Source of the DNA: Polychytrium aggregatum
Lineage: Eukaryota; Chytridiomycota; Chytridiomycetes; Polychytriales
NCBI RefSeq assembly: GCF_025602895.1
Contig: NW_026516208.1
Location: forward strand, 1,054,001-1,118,000
DNA: 64,000 nucleotides
Reading direction: 5' to 3'
Shown: piece after piece, positions 47,989 to 61,924 of the stretch
Layout: each line of letters opens with the position of its first letter
How positions within the stretch are numbered: position 1 is the stretch's first letter
Made by a program: the position numbers and the translations under genes
Notes under the pieces: model-generated
The model's input: the letters and a program-made list of their open reading frames with translations, nothing else
Told to the model about the DNA's origin: nothing
Database searches by the model: none

Positions 47989-48540
47989 CGGACAAGAACT
48001 GAAGTCTCGGGTCGATACATGGCCGCTTGGGCGTACCGTTCAGATCGCAGACGAAGCTCTCACCTGTAGTCCATCGTTTCAGCCGTTACACATGACACAT
48101 GAGCAAACGATGCACTGTCCCATTGGAACGAGCATGTAATCTGTGGTGGCCTGTGTCTAGCAAAGCCATATGCAATAAAACAGATCACTGTGGGCAGGTC
48201 GATTGCGGAGACCAGGGAGCGGCCGGAGGTCTTCACTCGGGGGCTGTCGAGGAGAACGCTTTCATTGTATAAGGCTGGGTTGAACGCGAGTTATCTCATA
48301 CAGCACTTTGTTCAGGGGGGAGGAGGAATACGGAGGGATTCCCCTGGACAAAGAGTGTAAGTTTGTGTAAACCCCTCTCGGCACGCCACACCGCCAATCC
48401 GCATTCCCAAGCCGTTTCGGTGCTCTCGTTCCGGGATGTGCCGCTCCATTTGAAAGTTGCGTTTGGGCGAGGTCAAGGTGTTCTGAGCCAGATGCTCTTG
48501 CGATTCCTTTCGGTTGAATTGCACCTCCAAGCCCAGAAAC
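47989..48540. other. UNC119 to TSNAXIP1 spacer
   Basis: Apart from the Fanzor relic at 48150-48255 I see no gene. The spacer must hold the UNC119 3' end and the TSNAXIP1-like promoter. A long minus-strand open frame (48312-49082) overlaps coding exons and shows no motif. Confidence 0.45.
48150..48255. mobile_element. Rearranged Fanzor-transposon relic
   Basis: Bases 48187-48255 (plus) match the Fanzor C-terminal coding region at 45873-45940: GGTCGATTG, then GAGCGGCCGGAGGTCTTC against GAGCGACCGGCGGTCTTC. Bases 48150-48187 match the Fanzor 3' flank (45946-45980) but inverted: complement GTGATCTGTTTTATT then GGCTTTGCT. The two meet at a shared GATCAC. There are no element ends nearby, so this is a dead, rearranged fragment. 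Confidence 0.7.
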
Positions 48541-51431
48541 ATGGAAGCGAACACGGATTCGGTGCGCTCGGATATCCAGGTACGGGGGTTTGTTGGCTCC
48601 TCAAGTTCGTGTTGGCAGCGGGCTGACCGTTTTTTCGAATATCGTGGGCTCTGCGTTCCAAGAAATCGCACTTGCCAGTCTAAGCACCCTACTATCCATC
48701 GCCACCCCTTCGAAAAATAATCCACCCCTGCACAGAGATGGAGAGCCATTACCAACACCTGGAATGAAACTGGGCATCTCACCGAAAGAGTTGGGCTGAT
48801 TCCCAAGAAAAGCCACAAAGTCAAAGCCACCCTCCACACCCACAGCAAAGGCACAGCGAAATCGCGGACACAGCCGCCGCGGACACTCAACACATATCTG
48901 GATCGACTGGTTGTGGCCCAGAAAAAGGATATTGACTCGCTCTCCCGCGGGCCCATGAGCGTTCGAAAAATGAACACCACATTCGATGAGGTCAAGGGCA
49001 TTGATCCGCTTTCCAAAGTCGTGCCTGGGCCAAGGACCGCAACCGCATCGGCAGCCAACAGTGTTCCCTCACGCCCTCGCACTCAAACAGGCTCCGGCAG
49101 CTGCACCATCGCCCAGAAGCCTGTCTCTGGAAAATCGAGCTCTGCACGAGACTCACGAGCAGCGCCGATCAAAGCACGCTCGGCTCATTCAGAGACCTAC
49201 AGTCAGGCCACAGGTCCGCCGATGCCCGATAGGCCCGATATTGCGCCGGATGATACATCGCTGATTCCAAGTGGAGATGGTATTCATCAGGTGCTTGAGC
49301 AATACGATCCCGTTAAGCTGATGGAGGCCAAGGAGAAAGCCCAGCACGAAGCACCCGCAAATGTGGAGCCGCACAAACCTCGCGATGTCACTAATGTCGC
49401 GATGGAACTGAAGAAGACTCGGCGCTTTATCCCGAGTTACCACACAAGCTTCACCAAATCGGACCAGTACCAAACACTCAAAACGATTGACGAAAAGGTC
49501 GTCGAGGGATCTTGGAAATACAGGCAGGGAAGTTTTGCCAAGGCCGATCGCCTTGCCGAGCTCCAGGACTATGTTCAAACGGTAGGCGCACACATGATCC
49601 CGGTGGGCCATGCTGCGAGGCATTGTGACCATGCAATCGGAGGAAATGCGGGCAGGATGGATTGTCGCTGAATCAGCATCTCCGCTCTTCTCCCTCGCGA
49701 CTCGCTGCTGAAACTAGGAAATCAGAGCGCTAGGGTGCGACGGCTCCGGGCCAGATCTGAGGCGTCTTCAGATCTACAGTGTCTGCTTTGACCAAGTGAT
49801 CGCCGAGTTTAGAACTTATGGGCCTTTGCTCGCAGAGATCAAAGTGAGGGTGCTGTCGTCGTTCTGTGCTGGCCTGCTGTCGCTGTATGCTCGCTGTCAG
49901 TCATGGGCATGTTGCGTCATTACTTATGCATGGCTCGGCGTATCCAGCGAGAATACGATAGAGTCATTGCCACATACAAGTATGATGAAAAAGAACGAGA
50001 CTTTTTGCGATCAAAAGTTCAAAAGTTGCTGAGTCAAAACGAAAACAGACTGTTGCTGAAGTATGAGCGCAGGAAGTGTATCAAACTGGAGGAGGAGACG
50101 GATCGACTGGATGGTAAGACGGCGATAGCAGCCGGTGATGCTCTTAGTCGCGCGCATGGCCAACCAATAATGAAAGTTGTGCTGAAATTGCAATCTCCTG
50201 CATACATGATTTTACACAAGCCGAGAATCAATTGTGAGTGATGTCTGCACCATTCAGCACACCGAGAACTGGGCAGCTCCGGCGGCCGCTGCACGTGCTT
50301 TTCAGCCACAAGTGGTAATTGGAACGCTGGCCTTCATTTGATACACCGCCAGCCTCAAGTCCGAGCTTAAGCGCAAGCTCTCTCTCTACGCTGGATATTT
50401 GCCGGCATCGGTGTTCCAGGAGAAAAGGAAGGATGAAATACGTAAGCTTGCTCTTCACAATGCCCCATGTCGCGAATTGCTGCCCGAGAGCATACATTGC
50501 AGAGCATCATAGCAAAACATAGAGGTCTTTCAGATCGAAGATGAAAGCGATATCAAGCCAAGAACGAGGCTGCTTACTTGGTCTGCTTTCCATCCGCACT
50601 GACGATGCTGTGATACTCGAGGCAGTGCTCAAAGACTCAAGTATTCGACGTCATGCTATTGGCGAGGATCCCATCACCGTCTATGAGGGGCGCATCGCTA
50701 ATCTCGAAGCAGATAACGAGGCACGATATGTCGATATCAAAGCATTAGAGCGAGCACTCGAAATGGATTATGTTCCGCGCCAGCTACATGAAAAGCTTGA
50801 CGATGGGTACAGAGAAGCCGAAAGCGAACTCCGAAGAATTCGCGAGCGCGCCACCCAGCTTGAGAAAGATCTGGCACAGAAGCAGGAAGAGCTCACCAAA
50901 ACAGAGGCGGCCCTGCGCGAGAAGGAAGAGCAGTATCTCTTTCTCATCAGCGAATACAAGTAAGCCGATGCCTTTGCTACTTGATATGCCTCGACCAACT
51001 ATTTGGAGCATAAGCAGGACTGCAGACATCTCGCACTGTCCACAAGCTATTGCACAGTACTATTAACGCCGCCGACCTCTGTGCCGACCTTTAGTGAACT
51101 CTCGGAGGCCATGACCAAGCTGGGCAGTACCTCCAATGCCAAGGTCGGTGGTTACTATAGCCGTTCCCGAATGCGATACGTGATAGCAGTGGTGTCCTCG
51201 TTATATCCCGAAAGGCAGTCGATAGAGCGGGGCTATCGTGGGGGGCTACTGAGCTAACATCGGGATTTCATGAACGGGCAGTCGGGATCGGTCGGCAACG
51301 CAGCCCAAAATCCTTCCGGCTCAGGTATCATCAGTACCGCGGCCGGCGTGGATAAATCATCACCTGGGCTTGAAGATGCTCACGCCATCAGCGAACACCG
51401 GGAAAGTGCGGTGGCCCAACCAGATGAATGA
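48541..51431 (+). CDS. TSNAXIP1-like coiled-coil protein
   Basis: The best family marker is the exon ending near 49840: VCFDQVIAEFRTYGPLLAEIK, followed after an intron by REYDRVIATYKYDEKERDFL. This is the pattern of the N-terminal domain of translin-associated factor X-interacting protein 1, a protein of ciliated and spermatogenic cells. Proposed exons are 48541-48579 (MEANTDSVRSDIQ), 48736-49581, about 49730-49840, about 49938-50114, about 50353-50440, about 50600-50960, about 51084-51140 and a last one ending TGA at 51431. Long coiled coils fill the second half. The first junction is in phase, but a start at 48955 is also possible. Its neighbour UNC119 is also ciliary. Confidence 0.65.
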
Positions 51432-51919
51432 TCCAACGCCAACGAACACGTCGACAGAGAGATCCTTGTCGACTTAATGACATGCCTTATGTATGGCCCG
51501 GTGGGGAGTGTCCTGGCTGCTCCCTGTTACCCACTGCGATGGTGATGGGCAGTGAAGGAGCGGCTCGAGATAGTCGGAAAGCATCAGGCGACGAGGCGTG
51601 GAGCCATTTTCCGTGACTTGCTTCCGTGGGTGGATGATTATTGCCGTGTATTGTCGTCCCAACAAATGATCCCAACAAGGAGGATGCCCCGCCTCATTTT
51701 TGAACGCTGCAAATCTATTCATATCGATTGGCTGCAACAGTGGTAGTAGTGACACAATCGATTCGCATCAACCAGCCATCAAATGGAAGCTCTCTATGAT
51801 GTAACCAAAGAGCGACTCGCGGATCCACAATCATGTCCGTGTCCTCGAGCGCACGGAGTATGGTACATTTCCTAACAAGCTTCGGGCTTGCTGCGCCGAA
51901 CAGGAGGGTTCCCAGGCGA
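51432..51919. other. Convergent 3' intergenic region
   Basis: Between the TSNAXIP1-like gene (plus) and the golgin (minus). Short frames only, no repeat, no motif. Confidence 0.4.
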
Positions 51920-54900
51920 TCACAGAACAAAAGCCTTGCCGGTGCAACTCCGACAGCCAGTGAAATCGCGAACATCTCCGTTGATGAGCATTCCCTTTAC
52001 AACACCGTTTCGAATAGCTTCCTGGGCTCTTCTGAGCAAATCTTCGCGCTGAAGCTGCTCCTTTTCAACCATCTCGCGAGTAATAGCATGCTGTCCAGGG
52101 GACAAGGGACCACGAATGAGGTCTTGATCCTTTTCACTATGGTCCTGACTGTGATCATGGCTATGATCGTGACTGTGATCGTGAGGCTCGTAATAATGGT
52201 CGTGATCATGGCCGTGGCGGCTGTCGTGGTGGTCGTGGTGGTCGCGGTGGTCGCGGTGGTCGTGATCGTGATCGTGGTGGTGATCGTGGTGGTCGTGGAC
52301 ATGGTCATGGTCATGGTCGTGGCGGTCGTGGTGGCCATGGTCATTGTTGGCGGTCTGGTGAATTGCATTCGATTGTTTGTTTTCTGCTCTCTCCTTCGAA
52401 TGTTGCTCCAGCGAGATCACTCGGGCAATGCTCTGAGTTGGGGTTATCAGGATCTTGGCTGGTTCTTGCTGATGCGATATCGAGGCAGGACGACCGTCAA
52501 GGCTGGCGCTCAATAAGGCACTAGGGATGGCGCTGGGATCAAGGTGGCCATCCCTTTGAATCCGAACAACAAACTTGCGCAGCTGTTGGATCAGCGCCCG
52601 TCGCTCTTGGTGATAGAGTTGGATGTAGTCGGGCAGGGCGTCGACTTCGGCTGTTAACGAGAAAATGTGGCAATTAGCTGCGACGGTAAACGTGAACGAC
52701 ACTGCAGTAGCGATTTCACTATATGCAGTATTAGCCTACCGGAAAGAAGGACGTTGAGTTTCCGCTCCTTATCCAACTCGCTGGACAAGACTTGATTCGT
52801 TTTAATTACTTCCCCGAGTTGGTGTTTGTACTGTTTTAGGGAGGCTTTCATGGCCGAGAGTTCGTCAGCTTCGCCAGAATCTCCTACCAGGCTACCAGAT
52901 GCCTGTTTTAACTCTTGGCTTGCTGCCGATCCGTCCAATGCTTTGTCGAGGGCGGTTGCCGGGTGCTCGGAATCCAAGTCAGCGGGTGAGTCGGCAGGCA
53001 GCTGGCTAGTTATTGAAGCATTCTCGAGGAGTTTTTGGTCTCGGAGGGCTTGTAGCGACTCAAGCTCCAGAAGGTATCTGTTGGCAGAGTCACCATGAAA
53101 TAGTTAGTATGAAGCGACTCGAGCTAAGAGCCGTATTCAACTGGCTTGTCTCCGATCGACAGAGATTGAGAAGGGACTTGCCGTTGGATGCGCCGCCTCT
53201 CTGTTTCTAGTTCGCTGGCAAGCGCAGCTTTCTCGTCGTTGATAGCGATATGACGCTCTCGCAGCTCGCCAAGCTGAAATACGAGGCTTTTGTTCTCTGC
53301 ATAGAGCCTGGAGACCTTCTCAGTCATTTCCGTCAGCGTATCGTTCAGTTTCACCTTGGACTCCATATCTTCAAGCCAGCGTTTGCGAAGCTTGTCAAAC
53401 TCAACGGAAGTGGACTCTCTCTCGGCCATGGACTGCTCAAGTTCAAGCAGTCGGACTTGCGTAGAGCCCAGCAGCTCGTGTTTGTCTTGAAGCTGTTGGG
53501 TCGTTGATGTTAATGCAAATTCCAAATCCTGAACACGCGCTTCAAGGAAGAGCTTCGCGTCGGTCTCGAGAGCGTATTTGACCCGAAGCCCTTCGTTCTC
53601 TTCCTCGACTTGGCGAAAGACTATGGCTTCGTTATCGAAACCTCGCCGAGCCGATTCGAGCTGCGCGGAACAAGCAAGATGTTAGTGTGGGCCATGGAGC
53701 CACTCGTATCAGCAAACTTGACGCACCGCACAGTCATGTTGATGTTATCCAGCCCGTTAGCATCCAGACATCGTTTCGGATTCTACATAGACGCAATTCA
53801 GTCCAGTAGCACTGTTCTTGTCGATAGCCGTACCTCTGCAATTGTGGATTCAAGGCGCTCACGCCAGACATTGGTTTCTGTCTGTGCTTTGTGCAATGCT
53901 TGCTCCAGCTCCGCAACTTGGTGCGCTATTTCTGCGCCACGACCGGGCTCCTCAGCAGAGATAGCGGTTAGGCGCTCGTCTTGTATTCGAAGCCTCTCAA
54001 GCAAGGCGAGTTTCTCAGTCTCCAGCCGAATATTGGCGGTGGCTTGGATTTTGCATTTTTCTGCGAGCTGCTGGTATTCCTGATTCAGTAAGAGAACATC
54101 TTGCTGGGCATGCTGGAGCTCCAGCTTCATGACAGAAAGATCCTGAGAATGGTCAATCTGTGGACTCTTCTCGTCCTTTAGGGTCTGCAACTCGCTTTGA
54201 ATTTGCAGCAGATACTGCTCCAGGGCAATTTTTTCATTCAAGAGATGATGCTTCTCCGATATGAGGGCGTTGCTTTTTTGCTCCAGGCGCGACCGTTCCT
54301 CAATCAGCGCATTTATCGTTTGAAGATGTGACTGAGCAAGAGAAGACTGGGAAGGCTGAGCGAACTCGAGAACGGGTGCAAATGAGGGTGACGTGGTGCT
54401 TGACAGAGGGCTCCGAGATTGAAGGGAAGGCTGTAGCAAGATGCCCAGGGGCTGGTCAGCATATGAAACAGATCACGGGCTCATGCAACTGCCCCCATGA
54501 GTTGGACACAAACAACGACAAATTCCAAGACATATGGGAAAGGGAGGACACACGAGGAGACACGAGGACTGGATGAGGCAAGACGATGCTCGAGGAGGCA
54601 GTAGGATGCAGTAGGATGCACAGTTGCATTGGTGGGCAGGGATAGGGCAGGCTGATCGTGTCCGTCACGGTAAGCGAGCCAAGAAGCGAGCGGGTGTAAG
54701 GTAAGGCTCGTATAAATTTCATGGCAATTCGTGTACTCTGGCTACCTCGATGATCGAATGCGGTCTGGGCGAGCCTTCGGTGGAAGCATCAGGCTGAAAT
54801 GATGCTGATGGAGGAGGGGGCTATCGAAGAAACGAGTGAGATGGCAAGCCGCGAGAACACAAGCTGCTCCAGAATTGGATCGAAAAAAATGGAAACCCTG

Positions 54901-55329
54901 CTTGCACAATCATGGATGTAAATTCAGGGATGCGAAAAGAAACACAGCCGGTAACGACGAACATGAGACGCAAGGCCTGGAGAGAGTGTTGGCGACTGGG
55001 CTTGGATTGCTTGAAGCTCAGCAGGCAGTGGGTCGCTCACAGGAGAGGGCGACATGACCGCGCGCTGCTTCTTCTGGAAGGACTTGAGCTTATAAAGGCA
55101 AGCGGGTATTTGTGGCGTGAGCGAAGAGCATGGTGGGCCGGCAGTGTGGTGGTGATGCTTCCACACACAAGTAGATGCACGGCGCTCTGGGTCAAGCAGG
55201 ATCTCTGCACGAAGCGGCTCTGTTGGATAGCAAGCGCAGGCGAGCTGTCGCCGCAATATCGCTGGCGCCTACCATGCGCTTTGCGGCAAGCAGCTTTTCC
55301 TGGCGCTCTTGATCGGCTGTCGAAGACAT
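51920..55329 (-). CDS. GM130-like golgin (GOLGA2 family)
   Basis: Golgins are long coiled-coil tethers of the cis-Golgi. Exon 1 (55329-55273) and exon 2 (55088-55041) read MSSTADQERQEKLLAAKRM then LKSFQKKQRA, like the GM130 N-terminus ([20 protein letters not shown]), which binds p115. Coiled-coil exons lie at about 54440-53800, 53525-53124 and 52977-52742. The last exon (about 52650-51920) holds the diagnostic VDALPDYIQLYHQERRALIQ, matching the GM130 TIGEYIALYQSQRAVL segment. A His/Asp-rich tract and a final CRSCTGKAFVL follow. In animals the hydrophobic C-terminus of GM130 docks in the GRASP65 PDZ groove; the CxxC plus VL ending here may do the same. Confidence 0.75.
52130..52350 (-). repeat. 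His-Asp tract in the golgin
   Basis: About 70 codons of alternating His and Asp (DHDHDH, HDHHDHHHDHD types), made by GAC/CAC-type hexamer expansion, lie in frame between the conserved PDYIQLY segment and the C-terminal helix. On the plus strand it reads as GTGGTC/GTGATC repeats. Confidence 0.9.
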
Positions 55330-55624
55330 GGCGGCGACGGATTTGCCGGGTGCTGGGGCAGGGGAGTCTGATGGTGGGCCACGCAGGACGCCCAGGACGA
55401 GGCGGGCACGGCTACGGGGCTGGGGCTGGCAGAGGCAGGGCAAGGGCTCGCAAGGGCTCGCAGGGCTCACGACGCAGGCCCGGATCAATATCGGCCGGAT
55501 TTGGGCTCCGCGATCCCGCTCCTGACACCCACCCGCCGCCATCCTGGCCTTTGGTTTGGGCGTTGCCGACATCGACAACGGCCGCCGCATCATACCAGCC
55601 AGCTCGCCAGTGTCGACAAGAGCC

Positions 55625-57841
55625 ATGCCTCCCCGACCTGCAGAGCCAAGTGATCCCAGAGGCGCAGCCCAGGCATCCATCAAGGCCCTGGCCTCGCATC
55701 TGCGACATACTCATCTCAAGGAGAACACGGCCGAGTACCACAGGGCAAGTTGGGTGGGATCGCCCCTGCACTTTCTCCACAGGTCGATGGATGTAGATAA
55801 ACGCAAGCGGAAGCGCTCCTCCAGCAAACCCATCTACGAGGACTTTGCTTGCATCCCACTTTCCGATCTCGCGGCAAGGACACCTCCGAGCCTTCAATGT
55901 GCGCGACCGAGCACTGAGCGTATCTCATCCTGATCAACTTGCGCAGATCAACAGACTCGCGGTCGCTGCGAGTGCATCGGGTAAAGCGGCGCCGTTGCAG
56001 CAAAATCCTCACAAGGTCAATATTGCTGATGACACCCAGCCAAGTAGTCATTCAACCACGAGCGCCAAGCCCGTATCGCAACAGGCCTCACAGAGAAGAG
56101 CCGGTGCTGCTGTCCAGGCCTCTGGATACAAGTTGCCGCCAACAGCCGGACTTGCTCCATTGCATCGGCCGCTTGCGCATACGAAGAGCGCGGCAGCGTC
56201 GACAATGACCACCTCGTCGACACAGAAGACGAGCTTGCCTCAAGATGCTTCCGATCCGACCCAGGCTCTGGCCTCACAGCCCTCTATGGCCCCGACGGAG
56301 GACGCTCCCAACTCTGAAAGTGCTTCGGTGCGCCACAGTCTGAACATCTCGTCGATGGAGCGCTCATGGTCGATCGATGACTTTGACATTGGCAAGCCCC
56401 TGGGCCGCGGCAAATTTGGGCGGGTCTACCTGGCGCGAGAGAAGCAGAGCGGATATGTAGTAGCTCTGAAGATTCTGTACAAGGACGAAATCACAAAATA
56501 CAAGGTCGAGAAGCAGCTGCGTCGAGAGATCGAGATTCAAACAAATCTAAGGTGAGAAGCATGACTATTTGAGGGATCTGAAGTCAAAGGTCACTGTAGG
56601 CTCGCGATTACGCTCAACGGCACGAGAATATGACGTCTCGGCCGCTAAAGCAGACCGGTTGCGCGCTTCCCCTCGACAAGACATGAGAACATCCTGAGGC
56701 TCTATGGCTATTTTTATGACTCCAAGAGGGTTTACCTGATCTTGGAATATGCATCTGGAGGCGAGCTGTTCGATGTCCTGCAAAAGCATCGTCGATTCAA
56801 AGAGCATGTTGCCGCCAAAGTAGGTACCGGCCTGCTTAGCACGAGAGCGAGGGTCTGAGACTCATAGACGGCCGGTTCCACCTTTTCGTCGGGTATCAAG
56901 CTGACTGAGATTGATTAATATTCACGCCATCATCAGTACATTGCACAGATGGCAAGTGCCCTCAAGTACCTGCACAAGAAAAATGTCATTCATCGCGACA
57001 TTAAGCCAGGTAGGAGACTGCTACTTCCGGGTCCGTCGAAAGGACACAGCCCTGACCGCGCCCTTTCGTGGCTCGACCGATCTTGGCCTGCTTTACTAGA
57101 GAATATGCTCCTTGGCATTGGTGGCGAAATCAAACTTGCAGACTTTGGTTGGTCTATCCATGCGCCAAACGCCAGGTCAGGCTCCAGCGCGAGTATTGCA
57201 TCTGCTTGTCCCACCGCAAACATGACTTTCTGGATCTTGCCGTGGCCCATTGAGCGGCCATATTATGGGGGCGATATCCGACTAAAAGCACGTCCGTGGT
57301 CGACCTTAGGAGGAAAACGTTCTGCGGCACTGTGGACTACCTTGCTCCCGAGCTTGTTGCTCGAAATCAGAGCCACGATGCTGGTGTCGATATCTGGGCT
57401 CTGGGTGTCCTATGCTACGAGTTTCTTGTCGGGGATGCACCTTTTGCGAACGAGAAGCAGCAGGTCACATTTCAGCGCATTCAAAACATCGACATCCTCT
57501 TCCCTGCTCATGTGTCTCCGGCGGCTCAGGATCTCATTATCGGGGTAGGCGTCGATGTTCAGTGGCCACGAGGCGTTGTCGGGTCAGCTTGGGCAACCCT
57601 ACAGACGGCGCGGAGATCTAACCACTTGTGAATCGGCTCTCTTATTTTCACTCTCGGCAAGCTTCTCCAAAAGGAGCCTCATGACCGCTTGACTCTTGAT
57701 CAAGTCGCACAGCATCCCTGGATTCTTGCGCATACTCAGCCTTTGGACCTCGGGTCACGGCCCCTCAGCTCCAAAGGCAGCCGAAGCAGAGTCCTTGAGA
57801 ATGATGGCAAAGGGGATGAGAGTGACGAATGCAACCACTGA
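55625..57841 (+). CDS. Aurora-family mitotic protein kinase
   Basis: Aurora kinases control chromosome segregation and centrosome or basal-body behaviour. Kinase exons are: up to 56551 ([24 protein letters not shown]), 56681-56819 ([27 protein letters not shown]), 56937-57009 (VIHRDIKP), 57100-57175 ([14 protein letters not shown]), 57289-57544 ([15 protein letters not shown], the Aurora activation segment) and 57662-57841 ([17 protein letters not shown]). Catalytic Lys, HRD and DFG are present. GWSIHAP and RRKTxCGT point to Aurora rather than Polo or NDR kinases. The N-terminus is uncertain. An ATG at 55625 opens a different frame, the Aurora frame has an acceptor at 55946, and the first in-frame Met is near 56200. 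It is divergent from the golgin, 295 bp apart. Confidence 0.85.
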
Positions 57842-58347
57842 TTCATTTGTGACGGATCAATGAAGCTTGGTGACTGCAGCCAGAGTGAGCTATCTTGCCA
57901 TCAGGGACAAATTTTATACCAGTCCGGTCCCGGTCCCGGCAAATAACAGTAGACGCAGGGCCAGGAACGAATCGTAAACTGAGCGCTCACATATCATGCT
58001 TGAGAGCGATAAGCAGTGGACAGTGTTCATCAGTGGTCCCTTTGAGATGAAGGCTCATAGACTTACACTCTGCCCGCTGATGTCGTAAGCCACTGTATCC
58101 AAGTTCGTCTTTGTTGGAATGCTCACAGGCCCAACGGTGGAGTAGCTCATATGACCCACGGAATCGCATACCACGAGCTGGCTGTAGCTCTCAGAATAGA
58201 CAGCTACAGTCGCCACGATAAAAAGGTCGATGCCAATCGTTTTTGAAAGACCAACAGGAAGAAACCAGCAAGCCAGCTGACTGGGCGCTTGCATTCACGA
58301 ACACGCCCGATGGAGTCTGTAGAATTGTGATATATATTCAGCCAGGC
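57842..58347. other. Convergent region, one weak minus-strand open frame
   Basis: Between the Aurora and CDK stop codons. A minus-strand frame at 58294-58055 (including DLFIVATVAVYSES and VGPVSIPTKTNLDTVAYDI) looks protein-like and ends near a GTAAGT donor. I recognise no family and cannot link it to an exon, so I do not call a gene. Confidence 0.3.
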
Positions 58348-60890
<2,543 letters not shown>

Positions 60891-61920
60891 CTGTGTTCCG
60901 CGAGGGGGTTGCGCAATGGTTGTGTTCGATCCGGCAACAAGAAACGGTGATGGTTATGACGAGCAACGGCAATTTCTGTTGCCGTGGTTATATCCATCTC
61001 CTACAACACAGAGCACTGCTTCTGCGAGTCCTGCGTCGCTATCAAAATCGACCCGATCCGCCATCGGGGGGGGGGAAAGCCGGCGTCGTGCCACTGCCGC
61101 TGCTGCTGCCCCTACTGCTCAAGATGGACCGCAGTGCTGCTTCTTGTCATGGGGGTGGGAGTTGGATGCGCTGCCCGGTCCCAATCGTGGAGTCGGTGCG
61201 TTGTCGGTATCGCCATCAAGCCGCCATTCCCAGATTAATGCCCCGAAACAGGCCGACGGATGGCGGTGCACCTGCATGGCGGGTATCGAAGCCGTGTCCC
61301 GAAATCAAGGACACGGCAGTCCTCGCCCCAGTCCTTCCGAGTGCTGGAGCGTGCCGACCAACCTGGTATTTGTCCATAGCGCAATATGGGCAGCGAGGGC
61401 GTTGCGGCGATCGAGCTGGACCGAAACAGACAGAGACCGCGCCGCGGGCGGTTCGGCATGAGCGAGAACAGGCGAGGGCTCTTCTCGGTCATGTGACAGC
61501 GTCAATCGCCTGCGCCACAGCCAGTCCAGCGTCCTGCAGCTGGCGATGCTGCTCCCTGGGTGTTTCGACCGGGGTGGTCGCCTCGCGTCTGTCGCCTCCT
61601 CCTGTTCTTCATCGGCCTCGCCTTGTCCTCTGCCGTCCACTCAACTCTTTCCTGGCAAGCGTTTCGCCACAACAGCCTCGCCCGACACCTCGAGCAGTCA
61701 CTGGAAGCCACTAGAAGCCGACACCCACCGGCCGCCTCTACATATTGTCATTGGCTTTGGGGCGAATTGACGGAGCCTATTGTGCAGGCGCCATAGCTGC
61801 TCGCCATGGATGCGGATAGAGTAGGAAACAAAGACTGCTGCATCATTGCCAATTTGTGCGATGTGCTCACTTGAGCGCTCAAGGCTCGTATTCGACGGCT
61901 AATCTCTTTCGTTTCCTCTC
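60891..61920. other. Divergent region between CDK and Rictor
   Basis: The first exons of both genes should lie here but I could not identify either start. A run of ten G occurs at about 61064-61073. A CCAAT-type motif (ATTGGCTTTGG on the plus strand) is near 61750. The plus-strand frame 60893-61714 shows no motif. Confidence 0.4.
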
Positions 61921-61924
61921 CAGC

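Noticed and set aside
51833-52516. Valine-rich hydrophobic plus-strand frame resembling a membrane protein
   Set aside because: It is the complement of the golgin His-Asp tract (GTG/GTC from CAC/GAC).
60893-61714. 273-codon plus-strand open frame upstream of Rictor
   Set aside because: No motif, low-complexity translation and a G-run inside; it overlaps the divergent promoter region.
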